NCBI RefSeq assembly: GCF_900101885.1 | Contig: NZ_FNAN01000018.1 | Coordinates: 1 to 64,000, forward strand | Direction of reading: 5' to 3' | Length of the DNA stretch: 64,000 nt | Source of the DNA: Dyadobacter soli | GTDB lineage: Bacteria > Bacteroidota > Bacteroidia > Cytophagales > Spirosomataceae | Shown here: positions 7,856 through 16,655 of the stretch, one piece after another | How the letters are laid out: the number at the start of each line of letters is the position of its first letter | How positions within the stretch are numbered: position 1 is the first letter of the stretch | Translations under genes and position numbers: made by a program | The notes under the pieces: generated by a model | What the model saw: only the letters and a program-made list of their open reading frames with translations | Told to the model about the DNA's origin: nothing | The model's database searches: none

Positions 7856-8521
7856 TCAGCGCTCCCAGGAAACGTTCTCCTTGATTAATTTGCAAGGACT
7901 TCCAGCGTAGAGTGCATTTTCCTTTTCAAGTGCTTTGCTGACCAGTGAGCTTGCACCAATAATGGAGTTGTTGGGAATTTTAGCGCCTTTCAGCACTAAG
8001 CATCGACATCCGATCCAGACATCGTCGCCTATCAAAACGGGTTGTGGAGCATTTATCTCTAAGCCATGCTCGTTTTTTATCTTGTGCAGGTCGCTGTCCA
8101 TGATGAGCGTATCCCAGGATATCAAGCAGTTTTTGCCAAATTCAATATTCAGCTGTGCAACGATTGAAGTTTCTGCGGTGATAAAAAAATCCTCACCAAA
8201 AGAAAGTGATCCGGTACTTGCCACGGATATTTTGGAGCCATGTCCGATATTACACGTTCCGTTGAAAACCACGGTTCCGGATACTTCCCAAATCGTCCTT
8301 GATCGCTTCTCGTCGAAAATTCCGATCTTACCATAGCCGATTTGTATCAGGCCCATTCTCAGCGGTCCATTGATTTTAATTTTGCCGGAAGTAGTTCTTA
8401 GGTAGGTTCGCCTGGATACCAGAACAGGCAAAAGCAATGCTTGCCGCAGTGGAAGGTATTTCAAATTGAAATATATGGTCCTCAAATTCACTCTGGAAAT
8501 TAACTTTAAGATGTTTTTCAT
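7856..8521 (-). CDS. Left-handed beta-helix acyltransferase (WcaF/maltose acetyltransferase-like)
   Basis: 221 aa. The middle and C-terminal part is built of hexapeptide repeats ([LIV]-G-x4): FNGTCNIGHGSKIS, LSFGEDFFITAETSI, IEFGKNCLISWDTLIM, PVLIGDDVWIGCRCLVLKG, NNSIIGASSLVSK, and closes with ALYAGSPCKLIKE, the usual end of acetyltransferases acting on cell-surface sugars. His104-like residues in SDLHKIKN fit the catalytic region. It probably O-acetylates a polysaccharide or lipopolysaccharide sugar. It stands alone, 4 kb from the polysaccharide operon at 12.6 kb. Confidence 0.8.
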   Translation of the reverse strand: MKNILKLISRVNLRTIYFNLKYLPLRQALLLPVLVSRRTYLRTTSGKIKINGPLRMGLIQIGYGKIGIFDEKRSRTIWEVSGTVVFNGTCNIGHGSKISVASTGSLSFGEDFFITAETSIVAQLNIEFGKNCLISWDTLIMDSDLHKIKNEHGLEINAPQPVLIGDDVWIGCRCLVLKGAKIPNNSIIGASSLVSKALEKENALYAGSPCKLIKENVSWER

Positions 8522-8596
8522 TGCCTTTGATCAGGACCTTTTGGTTGTTTTTCCAACTAAAATACCAAAACCCGTTGTGCGGTTGAGATTTGAAGA

Positions 8597-8604
8597 CAAA
8601 AGTA
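8597..8604 (-). promoter_or_regulatory. Promoter -7 element of the acyltransferase gene
   Basis: TACTTTTG on the minus strand, an exact TAnnTTTG, 75 nt before the start codon. No -33 partner was found, so moderate support only. Confidence 0.4.
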
Positions 8605-8699
8605 ATAAAACCTCCAACTATCAGCATAGCATCCGCAAAGGACCAGCCGGAAACCTCCCTTACCTTGTAGCGGCGATCTTCAATTAATCATTTGGACTT

Positions 8700-9371
8700 A
8701 TGAAAACATTATTGCTGCTGGCATTGGCAGGCATTTTTGCGTCTTGCAATGCGAAAGACCAGCCGTTGAACAATGACACAATTATGCAACAGGAGGACAT
8801 TATAAGGCTGGTGGAACGAAACGATTTAGCCGGTGTAAAAAAGGCGCTTGCTGGCGGTGTGAATGTAAACACCCGGGATGGAAGGGGAAAGTCGTTACTC
8901 TTGCTGGCGACGATCGGCAGGCAAGAGGAAATGGCAACGCTGCTGACGGAGAAAGGCGCGGATGTCAATTTACAGGATGACATCCAGGATAGCCCGTTTC
9001 TATATGCCGGAGCAACGGGACAGACGGCATTGGTGAAGCTCTTTCTCGCGCATGGCGCACGTTTCGATGTTTTCAACCGGTATAATGGAACCGCATTGAT
9101 CCCCGCATGCGAACGCGGGCATGTGGAAACCGTCAAAGTGTTGGTAGGCACGAATGGGTTTCCCGTCAACCACATCAATCGTTTGGGGTGGACGGCCTTG
9201 ATGGAAGCCATTGTCCTGGGTAACGGAGGCAAAAAGTACCAGGAAATCGTGCAGTTGCTGAAAGACGGCGGTGCCGATCTCGGAATCCCGGACCATGACG
9301 GCATTACGCCATTGCAGCATGCAAAAAGTCGGGGATTTTCGGAGATAGTAAAGATTTTGTCGGAACGCTGA
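8700..9371 (+). CDS. Ankyrin-repeat lipoprotein
   Basis: 223 aa. The N-terminus is a lipoprotein signal (MKTLLLLALAGIFASC, lipobox ending at Cys16), so the mature protein is acylated and faces the periplasm or sits on the outer membrane. About five ankyrin repeats follow (for example NVNTRDGRGKSLLLLAT, DVNLQDDIQDSPFLYA, TALIPACERGHVETVKVLV, GITPLQHAKSRGFSEIVKIL). Such repeats bind proteins. The partner is not evident from the neighbours, which are unrelated lipoproteins. Confidence 0.88.
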   Translation: MKTLLLLALAGIFASCNAKDQPLNNDTIMQQEDIIRLVERNDLAGVKKALAGGVNVNTRDGRGKSLLLLATIGRQEEMATLLTEKGADVNLQDDIQDSPFLYAGATGQTALVKLFLAHGARFDVFNRYNGTALIPACERGHVETVKVLVGTNGFPVNHINRLGWTALMEAIVLGNGGKKYQEIVQLLKDGGADLGIPDHDGITPLQHAKSRGFSEIVKILSER

Positions 9372-9479
9372 GTTTGGCAAGTGAAAATCAAGGTCGTGCG
9401 TTGAGAGCCCGTATTGCATTGTTATAAATGCTGCAACTATCGGGATGAAAGGGGTAAAGTGATTACACGACGGGTAAAA

Positions 9480-9487
9480 TACTTTTG
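9480..9487 (+). promoter_or_regulatory. Promoter -7 element
   Basis: TACTTTTG, an exact TAnnTTTG, 23 nt upstream of the ATG of the 158-aa lipoprotein. An imperfect inverted repeat (CGGGTAAAA...TTTTGCCG) surrounds it. Confidence 0.55.
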
Positions 9488-9510
9488 CCGTGTATTAAAC
9501 TTTATCAAAC

Positions 9511-9987
9511 ATGACTGATTTTAAGAAGATTGTATTGGGTTTGGTGGTGATGTTTTGCGCCACGCTGTTCATCGGTTGCAGTGACGACCATGAGCCTCAG
9601 AAAGCGTTAACACCCAGCGAAGTATTAGCAAGTGTTGCGTGGGAAACGACAAATGCAAAAAATAACAAGGGAGAAAATGTAGCATTGACGGACGCCAATG
9701 TGGCCAACTTTGTTGGATTTGCTTACTTCAAACCGGACGGGACGTTCACAATGTACAACCTCGACGATTCACCTAAAATGCACGGGGATTGGTCTGTTTC
9801 TGCTGATGGAAAAACCCGTACGATTGTAGCCAGGGATAATGCCGGTGCTACTTTGTTTACACGTGTGGTTGAAATTACGGTATTGACAAAGGATGAATTT
9901 ACATACAGGATTTATCCGGACAGCAACGACAAGTCAGTGTATTTCGATATCGTGCACACGCCCACCACGCATACGGAACCTAATTAG
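9511..9987 (+). CDS. Lipoprotein, DUF4822-like
   Basis: 158 aa with a lipoprotein signal (hydrophobic 6-21, lipobox LFIGC, Cys23). The mature part has WETTNAKNNKG near its start and FKPDGTFTMYNLDDSPKMHG, a pattern I associate with DUF4822, a small beta-rich domain of secreted or lipid-anchored proteins; the assignment is from memory of the motif. Function unknown. It has its own promoter (9480-9487) and its own strong terminator (10023-10050), so it is a single-gene unit. Confidence 0.75.
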   Translation: MTDFKKIVLGLVVMFCATLFIGCSDDHEPQKALTPSEVLASVAWETTNAKNNKGENVALTDANVANFVGFAYFKPDGTFTMYNLDDSPKMHGDWSVSADGKTRTIVARDNAGATLFTRVVEITVLTKDEFTYRIYPDSNDKSVYFDIVHTPTTHTEPN

Positions 9988-10022
9988 TGTTGTAAATGCA
10001 TTGGTATTGAAATTTCAATTGG

Positions 10023-10050
10023 ATGGCAGCCGTTTCGGTTGCCATTTTTG
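10023..10050 (+). terminator. Intrinsic terminator
   Basis: Ten-base stem ATGGCAGCCG / CGGTTGCCAT with one G-T pair and a TTT loop, followed by TTTTG. It ends the DUF4822-like lipoprotein unit. Confidence 0.8.
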
Positions 10051-10147
10051 TTTAGCAGCAAGTCGATAGTTATATGTAATTTAATTTTATATTTTGTTTT
10101 CTATAATAAAGTGTTTACAATTGCGCAATAACAAATCGTAACGCATT

Positions 10148-11278
10148 ATGGAAAACAGTCGGATTAGTCGCTCCCTTTCCGGTATGGCGGGGGTGCTTGT
10201 GATGATTTGCATATTGTCGGCTTGCGGGGATAGCCGGGGAATAGTCATACGGGGTGATTTGCGGGGTGTGGATACGTTTTTGGAAGGGAAGAAGCTATAT
10301 TTTGGCAATGCGGAAACCAAGGATTTTTTGGATACCGCCGTTGTTCGGGAAGGGAAATTTGAATTCAAAATAAGGTCAGGCGACGATTTGGCCCCGTTCA
10401 GGGCAGCGATCTTGTATGAAACGGGTAATCCCGCATTTCCATATCAGCTAGTAGGCTATAAAAACCCCTATTTCAAAAAAACGATTGAAAGTAACTTCTA
10501 TGCCGAAGACGGAGTAATGGATTTACAACTCGACACAATCCAGATTTTTACGCCAAAAAATAAGGCAATATCATTCAAAATAGGGAACGCCAACCCGCAA
10601 ACCAGCGTGCTGTTCCACCATTACAATTTCAAAAGCGGCTCAAAGAATGTTTCCGATAACCAAGCTTATAATCGCTCGATTGTTCAAAAGCATCCGTATT
10701 CGATCGACTTGTTACGAACATTGAATTTCAGCAAATCATCACTCGACAACGGCGAAGCCACGCATCTGCTCTCACTTTTTAGTCCCGAGCTACATTCAAA
10801 CCCCGGTTATATTGCTTTAAAAGCTTATCTGGAATACGAAAACAAAACCGGCAACGACTTCCCGACGGAAGTTGCATTGAAAACGGCCGATGACAAATCG
10901 GTAAAAGAAGTCCTTGTCGATTCCTCCAAACATAATCTGATCGTCTTCTGGGCGAGCTGGTGCGGGCCTTGCCGGATGGAAATTCCACAAATTAAGAAGC
11001 TCTATGAAAGCAGAGGATCGGACCTGAATGTAGTCAGCATTTCCGTCGACAAAGACCAGAATGCCTGGAAAAAGGCTATGGAAAAGGAAAAAATGCCATG
11101 GAAGCAATTCCTGCTGCCTGCGGGTGAAACTTTTGCGATGCTGGATAAGAAGTACAACTTGGAAATCATTCCGCTTTGGGTGCTTCTGGACGGCGATGGC
11201 AAAGTAGTCGATCAGCACGTAGGCTACGACACCGGGGATAATGCAGTGGATTTGAAAGTGGCGGCGCTTTTGAGATAG
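10148..11278 (+). CDS. TlpA-like thiol-disulfide oxidoreductase with DUF4369-type N-terminal domain
   Basis: 376 aa. A lipoprotein signal (lipobox LSAC, Cys26) is followed by a DUF4369-like beta domain (about 30-140), a helical linker, and a thioredoxin fold with VFWASWCGPCRMEIPQIKKL at about residue 265-285. Both redox cysteines of WCGPC are present, as is the cis-proline region EIIPLWVLLD. Such periplasmic, membrane-anchored proteins usually reduce disulfides of envelope proteins and are numerous in Bacteroidota. The substrate is unknown. No operon partner. Confidence 0.88.
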   Translation: MENSRISRSLSGMAGVLVMICILSACGDSRGIVIRGDLRGVDTFLEGKKLYFGNAETKDFLDTAVVREGKFEFKIRSGDDLAPFRAAILYETGNPAFPYQLVGYKNPYFKKTIESNFYAEDGVMDLQLDTIQIFTPKNKAISFKIGNANPQTSVLFHHYNFKSGSKNVSDNQAYNRSIVQKHPYSIDLLRTLNFSKSSLDNGEATHLLSLFSPELHSNPGYIALKAYLEYENKTGNDFPTEVALKTADDKSVKEVLVDSSKHNLIVFWASWCGPCRMEIPQIKKLYESRGSDLNVVSISVDKDQNAWKKAMEKEKMPWKQFLLPAGETFAMLDKKYNLEIIPLWVLLDGDGKVVDQHVGYDTGDNAVDLKVAALLR

Positions 11279-11279
11279 G

Positions 11280-11366
11280 AAGGGAGGAAAGGGATGAAAG
11301 GAGAAAAGGGAGGAAAGGAGGAAAAATGCCATTCCATCCTCCCATTCGTCCCTTCCTCCTTCCTCC
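11280..11366. other. Purine-rich tract facing a pyrimidine-rich tract
   Basis: About 50 nt of nearly pure purine (G and A runs) are followed, after a short mixed stretch, by about 35 nt of pyrimidine with the complementary pattern (GGGAGGAAAGGAGG against CCTCCTTCCTCCC). The RNA could form a long imperfect hairpin between the two converging genes, so it may act as a terminator of an unusual kind, or be simple-sequence expansion. Confidence 0.4.
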
Positions 11367-11370
11367 CACC

Positions 11371-12528
11371 TTAAAGCCTCTGCTCAACACCGCTCTCCGC
11401 CGAACGTAATCCGGCTTCCAGCACCTGAATAATTTTCAGACCGTCCGCAAAATTCGGTTTGATCTCCGAATCGTTTTCGATGGCATCCAGAAAATCGACT
11501 GCCGCGTGTACGAATGCGTGCTCGTAGCCGATGATGTGCCCGGCGGGCCACCAGTTACCAGCGTAGGGGTGGATGGATTCGGTGGCGAGAATGGTGCGGA
11601 AACCGTGTTCGCCTTTTGTGTCTTCGTTGGAGTAGTATTGCAGCTCGTTCATGCGTTCCAGGTCGAAAACGAGGCTGCCTTTGCTTCCGTAAATCTCGAA
11701 TGTAAGGCGGTTTTTGCGGCCGGTGGCGAACCGGGTCGCTTCAAACGAGCCTATGGCGCCGTTCTGGAACCTTACCATCATCAATGCGGCGTCCTCGACG
11801 GTTACTTCGCCCGTTTCGTCGCCCTTGGATGCGCCGGTGAGACTTCCGGTGGCGGTTTCGTCGGCGATGGGGCGCTCTTTGATAAAGTTGGTGGTCAGTG
11901 AAGACACGGAAACAATGTCACCGACGAGGAAATGCGCCAGATCGACGGCGTGCGAATTGAGGTCCCATTGCGGGCCAGCCTTCGCGGTTTCTTTTTTCAA
12001 CTGCCAGGTAAGCGGGAACGACGGGTCCACGATCCAGTCCTGCTGGTATGCGCAGCGCCAGTGGAAAATGCGCCCAATTTTGCCATCCTCGATCATTTTT
12101 TTGGCGAGCGCCACAGCCGGCGTCCGGCGGTAGTTGTGGTTGAGATAATGCTTCACGCCGTTTTCCTCGCAGGCTCTCAGCATTTCGACCGCTTGTGCGC
12201 TGTCCATCGAAAGCGGTTTTTCGCAAAAGATGTGCTTGCCGGCCTTCGCTGCGGCCAGCGCCACTTCATAATGCAGGTTTTGGGGTAATGCAATGTCGAT
12301 AATGTCGATATCCGGGCGGTTTACCAGCTTCTGCCAGTCGGTTTCGGTTTCTTCCCAGCCCCAGTTTTCCGCAAACTCCGACAGTGATTCCTGATGACGG
12401 CCGCACGCGACTTTCAGCACGGGTACCGACGGCGTGTCGAAAAACAGTGGGGCTTTTTTCCATGCATTGCTATGTGCCCGGCCCATAAACTTGTAACCTA
12501 CGATGCCGATATTGATCTGCTTTTTCAT
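11371..12528 (-). CDS. Gfo/Idh/MocA family oxidoreductase
   Basis: 385 aa, no signal peptide. An N-terminal Rossmann fold (GIVGYKFMGRAHSNAW at 9-24), the family motif HIFCEKPLSMD at about 95, and a C-terminal alpha/beta domain with AYQQDWIVDP and DLNSHAVDLAHFLVGD carrying the likely catalytic histidine. It should oxidise or reduce a sugar or polyol with NAD(P). Neither cofactor preference nor substrate can be read from sequence. Divergent from the polysaccharide operon at 12652; both may share a role in sugar metabolism. Promoter at 12573-12580. Confidence 0.88.
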   Translation of the reverse strand: MKKQINIGIVGYKFMGRAHSNAWKKAPLFFDTPSVPVLKVACGRHQESLSEFAENWGWEETETDWQKLVNRPDIDIIDIALPQNLHYEVALAAAKAGKHIFCEKPLSMDSAQAVEMLRACEENGVKHYLNHNYRRTPAVALAKKMIEDGKIGRIFHWRCAYQQDWIVDPSFPLTWQLKKETAKAGPQWDLNSHAVDLAHFLVGDIVSVSSLTTNFIKERPIADETATGSLTGASKGDETGEVTVEDAALMMVRFQNGAIGSFEATRFATGRKNRLTFEIYGSKGSLVFDLERMNELQYYSNEDTKGEHGFRTILATESIHPYAGNWWPAGHIIGYEHAFVHAAVDFLDAIENDSEIKPNFADGLKIIQVLEAGLRSAESGVEQRL

Positions 12529-12572
12529 TCGGGAATGGATATGATTAAGGATTGTATGCTGAACAGGTTTGC

Positions 12573-12580
12573 CAAAAGTA
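12573..12580 (-). promoter_or_regulatory. Promoter -7 element of the Gfo/Idh/MocA gene
   Basis: TACTTTTG on the minus strand (exact TAnnTTTG), 44 nt before the start codon at 12528. Confidence 0.5.
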
Positions 12581-12651
12581 TCAAATCTTGATGACAGGAT
12601 TAATTCGTAAATTCCATCTCCTGATTTTTAATCAAACTGCACACTATATTT

Positions 12652-14751
12652 ATGAAACAACTTGTCCAGAACCTCCGGACGGGGGAGACGTCGCTACTAA
12701 ATGTCCCCGTTCCGCTCGCCCGAAAGGGTTATTTGCTTATTAAAAGCCGCAAAAGTCTCGTTTCCGCCGGCACCGAACGAATGCTGATCGCGTTCGGCAA
12801 AGCCAACTTTCTCTTGAAAGCGCGGCAGCAACCCGACAAGCTCCGCCTTGTTTTAGACAAAATTAAAACCGATGGCTTATGGAAAACGACGCGCTCGGTG
12901 CTCCGCAGGCTGGATCAACTCCTGCCGTTGGGGTATTGCAATGTGGGAGAAATAGTAGGAATAGGAGAGGGAGTCGAGGGCTTCACGATCGGTGACCGGG
13001 TGGTTAGCAACGGCCCGCATGCCGGGATGGTTTGCGTACCGGCGAACCTTGTAGCCAAAGTCCCGGATCATGTTCCCGATGAGGAAGCTGCATTCGCAGT
13101 TTTAGGCGCGGTAGGCCTGCATGGCGTGCGATTGCTCGCGCCCGCCATTGGTGAGCGGGTGGCGGTGATAGGTTTGGGATTGGTAGGGTTGATGGTGGCC
13201 GACATCCTGCGTGCGCAAGGATGCGAGGTAACAGGCATCGAGCCCGAAGAGAGCCGCCGGCGCATTGCCGAAGCAAAAGGCATTGCAGCCATTGATCCGA
13301 CGAAATATACCGGCAAATTAATCTCCGGGCAGTTCGGTGAAATGGATGGAGTGATCATAGCAGCTTCGTCCAGGTCGGTGAATGTCATTGGAATGGCCGC
13401 TGCTATTTGCAGAAAAAAGGGCAAAATAGTGCTCATCGGCGATGTTCCGCTGCATTTGAATCGTTCCGATTTTTATCACAAGGAACTGACATTCCAGGTC
13501 TCCTGCGCGTATGGGCCCGGGCGCTACGACCACGCGTACGAGGAGCAAGGTGCCGATTATCCTCTGCCTTACGTCCGGTGGACAGTGAACCGGAATTTCC
13601 AGGAAGTCCTTCGGTTACTGGGTAATGGCTCGCTGGATGTAAAGCCGTTAATCTCTGATATTCTTCCGCTGGAAAGTTATTCAAGCCTGTTTCGAAAGGA
13701 TAACCGATCACTCGGAGTGCTGATCGATTATAGCGGCGAATGCCAGCCTGACGAAACGGTGATTCGGAATCCCGACCATGCATTCGTGAGGCAAAATGTA
13801 GTGGCAGCCGTGATAGGGGCGGGAAATTTTGCCTGTATGACGCTGCTGCCGGCACTTAGAAGAAAATGCATTAAATACATTGCAAGCTACGGTGGATTAC
13901 GGGCCTCGGAACTGGCCGCGAAATATGGTATTCCGTTGATTGCCACCGATTACCGCAAAGTTCTGGCCGATAGGGGAGTGAACCTGGTCATCATTGCTAC
14001 GAGGCACGATCAGCATGTTGCAATTGCGGCTGATGCGCTCCGGGCGGGTAAGCATGTTTTTGTGGAAAAGCCGCTTAGTATCGATGCTGCGGGCATTGAT
14101 AAGGTTAAAACTGCACTTCAAAACGCACCGTCTCCGGTTTCCCTCACGGTGGGTTTCAACCGGAGATACGCGCCGCACGTCGCCCAGATGCGGGAGTTGC
14201 TCGAAGGCGGCCCGATGAATATTGTCATTACCGTCAATGCCGGCTGCATTTTAGGTAACACCTGGATACACGATAGCACGCGGGGCGGAGGAAGGCTGGT
14301 GGGAGAGGCGTGCCATTTCATCGATCTCGTTGCCTGGATAACTCAAAGCCGCATTACGGAAGTTTGTACCCATGCATTGACGGTCGGTGGTTGCCTGAGT
14401 TCCGAGAATGCGAGCGTGCTGCTGCGGCTGGCGAACGGGTCTGCCGGTACCGTGCATTACTTTTCGAATGGTCATGGTGGTTATCCAAAGGAGCGGATCG
14501 AAGTGCATTCGCTCGGGCGGACATTGGTTTTGGATGACTACAAAACGCTGCGCGGCTATGGCTTCGAAGGATTCCGCGGAATGACCAAGAATGCCGGCAA
14601 AGGTCATCAGGAGCAGTTTGACCAGCTGTTTGAATGCATTTCATGCGGAAAAGAGCCACTAATGCCTCCGGAAGACATCTGGAATGCGAGCCGGGCGACA
14701 TTGGCGGCGCGGGATAGTATGTGGACCGGCAGTTGGGTGAAAGTATCATGA
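12652..14751 (+). CDS. Bi-domain oxidoreductase: zinc-type alcohol dehydrogenase fused to Gfo/Idh/MocA
   Basis: 699 aa with two enzyme modules. Residues 1 to about 345 resemble a medium-chain dehydrogenase (GEGVEGFTIGDRVV, then the nucleotide-binding AVIGLGLVGLMVADILRAQG); the usual catalytic-zinc cysteines are not obvious. Residues from about 383 are a Gfo/Idh/MocA oxidoreductase (AVIGAGNFACMTLLPALRR, then GKHVFVEKPLS, and EACHFIDLVAWIT). This fusion is typical of exopolysaccharide and O-antigen clusters and is thought to make an unusual sugar precursor. It is first in a tight operon: its stop overlaps the start of the heparinase-like gene (ATGA). Confidence 0.88.
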   Translation: MKQLVQNLRTGETSLLNVPVPLARKGYLLIKSRKSLVSAGTERMLIAFGKANFLLKARQQPDKLRLVLDKIKTDGLWKTTRSVLRRLDQLLPLGYCNVGEIVGIGEGVEGFTIGDRVVSNGPHAGMVCVPANLVAKVPDHVPDEEAAFAVLGAVGLHGVRLLAPAIGERVAVIGLGLVGLMVADILRAQGCEVTGIEPEESRRRIAEAKGIAAIDPTKYTGKLISGQFGEMDGVIIAASSRSVNVIGMAAAICRKKGKIVLIGDVPLHLNRSDFYHKELTFQVSCAYGPGRYDHAYEEQGADYPLPYVRWTVNRNFQEVLRLLGNGSLDVKPLISDILPLESYSSLFRKDNRSLGVLIDYSGECQPDETVIRNPDHAFVRQNVVAAVIGAGNFACMTLLPALRRKCIKYIASYGGLRASELAAKYGIPLIATDYRKVLADRGVNLVIIATRHDQHVAIAADALRAGKHVFVEKPLSIDAAGIDKVKTALQNAPSPVSLTVGFNRRYAPHVAQMRELLEGGPMNIVITVNAGCILGNTWIHDSTRGGGRLVGEACHFIDLVAWITQSRITEVCTHALTVGGCLSSENASVLLRLANGSAGTVHYFSNGHGGYPKERIEVHSLGRTLVLDDYKTLRGYGFEGFRGMTKNAGKGHQEQFDQLFECISCGKEPLMPPEDIWNASRATLAARDSMWTGSWVKVS

Positions 14752-16646
14752 AAGCGGTGCGATACTTGACACTTCTGTGGTACGTCGGTCGGCAAATGGG
14801 ATGGCGCTATGTGCTGTTTCGGATGGGTTATTGGTTGCAGACAAAAACCGGACTGCTCAAATTGCGCTTTCCGAAACGCGCTACGAATCATTCGTTTATC
14901 AGCATTTGGGAGTGGCGCGATCATAAACCCAGATTTCTTTTCGATACTCACAAACTAAATGTGAGAAGAAACGAGAGCCTCGACAGCCTTGAATGGCGGG
15001 TTTTGCAGATACGGGCAGGCAGGTTTCGCTATTTCAGCAGCCAATGGTTCGAAATGGCTGATTGGCACACCAATCCGATAACTGGATATCGGTACGATGT
15101 AAATGAGCATTGGTCGCAGGTGAATGATTTTTCGGTAAAAGCAGGGGATATCAAATATGTGTGGGAGAAATCGCGGTTTACATTTTTGTACGACCTCATT
15201 CGCTATGACTATCATTTTTGGGAGGACCAATCCGAAATGGTTTTTGAACTGATGACGGACTGGATCGATAAAAATCCTGTTAACTGTGGTCCGAACTGGA
15301 AATGCAGCCAGGAAATCGCGCTGCGGGTACTCAACTGGACTTTTGCATTGCATTACTATCGCCTCTCGGGCACATTGAACCAGGCGTTACTTGATAAGAT
15401 ACTGTGCAGCATTTACGACCAGATGCGGCATGTAGCGGGAAATATCAGGTTTTCGGAAATCGCCGTGCGGAATAATCACATTCTGACAGAAGCATTGGGT
15501 CTTTTTGCTACCGGCACAATATTCCCCTGTTTCCCGACAAGCGGGCGCTGGAAAAAGCAAGGCAAGCATTTGTTCGAAAGAGAGATTGTTTCACAAATCA
15601 CATCGGACGGGACTTACCTTCAATTTTCGATGAATTACCATCGGCTAGTCGTGCAGCTGATGACCTGTGGCATTCGACTGGCCAAATTGCAGCATAGTCC
15701 TATGTGTGAAGGCGTTTATACGCGTGCGAGGGCTTCGTTGACTTTCCTAAGAACTTGTCAGAACGATGAAAACGGTCACCTTCCCAACTACGGGAACAAT
15801 GACGGCGCATTGTTTTTCCCACTAACGGAATGCAGTTTCCGCGATTTCCGACCGCAACTGGCCGCACTCGCCAATGTTCTGGGAGTAGATTTGGGTTATC
15901 AAACGGGAGATTGGACCGAAGAGCTGCTGTGGCTGACAGGCGATCGGAATGCGGATGCATCTACCTTGGAACCCACCATCAAACCGCTGTCTGTTTTCGA
16001 AAAAGGCGGTTATCACGTGATCCGCGACAGTAACACGATCACCTTTTTGCGCTGCGGCAAGTATTACAGCCGTCCATTCCAGGCCGATAACAACCATCTC
16101 GACATCTGGATCGACGGCCGCAATATCCTGCGTGACGCCGGAACCTGGCTTTACAATGCTGACGACGAATCGATGCGCTACTTCTCAGGCACGAGCGCAC
16201 ACAACACGGTCATGATCGATGATTTTGATCAAATGCAAAAGCAGCACCGGTTCATCTGGACGCATTGGATCAAAAATGCAAAGGGAGCAGCGGGTATCAG
16301 TGGGGATGAATTCTGGATAGAGGCCGAATTCGAAGGTTTTCGGCACGTCGGCAAGGGGATTGTTCATAAAAGACGGGTCGTTAAAAAGGTTGGCCAACCG
16401 CATTGGACAATTGAAGATCGTGTTTTGAATGTGCCCAGAGGAATGCGCATTCGCCAGCTATGGCATCCTGACAAGGCTTTTTTACGCGATTTTCAGATTA
16501 GTGCCGTCGATGAATGCGGTGAAGAAATCCCAATGACCGTTAAAAAGGGCTGGTACTCGAAGGTGTATGGTGAAAAGGTGGAATGCAATGCCTTGGTATT
16601 CGAAACGGCTGAGTGCTATGTTCAAACGGTTATCAAAGCTTATTGA
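14748..16646 (+). CDS. Heparinase II/III-like (alginate-lyase family) protein
   Basis: 632 aa from ATG 14748, chosen because ATGA couples it to the preceding stop. No clear signal peptide. The N-terminal two thirds is an alpha/alpha-toroid (DWIDKNPVNCGPNWKCSQEI, AVRNNHILTEALGL, GTYLQFSMNYHRLV), followed by the beta-sheet heparinase II/III domain with GGYHVIRDSN, QADNNHLDIWIDG, and SGTSAHNTVMIDD. The N-N-H, N-Y-H and H-N positions fit the Asn/His/Tyr residues used by such lyases. In polysaccharide operons these proteins are thought to trim or modify the polymer. The absence of an export signal leaves its location open. Confidence 0.85.
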   Translation: MKAVRYLTLLWYVGRQMGWRYVLFRMGYWLQTKTGLLKLRFPKRATNHSFISIWEWRDHKPRFLFDTHKLNVRRNESLDSLEWRVLQIRAGRFRYFSSQWFEMADWHTNPITGYRYDVNEHWSQVNDFSVKAGDIKYVWEKSRFTFLYDLIRYDYHFWEDQSEMVFELMTDWIDKNPVNCGPNWKCSQEIALRVLNWTFALHYYRLSGTLNQALLDKILCSIYDQMRHVAGNIRFSEIAVRNNHILTEALGLFATGTIFPCFPTSGRWKKQGKHLFEREIVSQITSDGTYLQFSMNYHRLVVQLMTCGIRLAKLQHSPMCEGVYTRARASLTFLRTCQNDENGHLPNYGNNDGALFFPLTECSFRDFRPQLAALANVLGVDLGYQTGDWTEELLWLTGDRNADASTLEPTIKPLSVFEKGGYHVIRDSNTITFLRCGKYYSRPFQADNNHLDIWIDGRNILRDAGTWLYNADDESMRYFSGTSAHNTVMIDDFDQMQKQHRFIWTHWIKNAKGAAGISGDEFWIEAEFEGFRHVGKGIVHKRRVVKKVGQPHWTIEDRVLNVPRGMRIRQLWHPDKAFLRDFQISAVDECGEEIPMTVKKGWYSKVYGEKVECNALVFETAECYVQTVIKAY

Positions 16647-16655
16647 TCGGGATTT

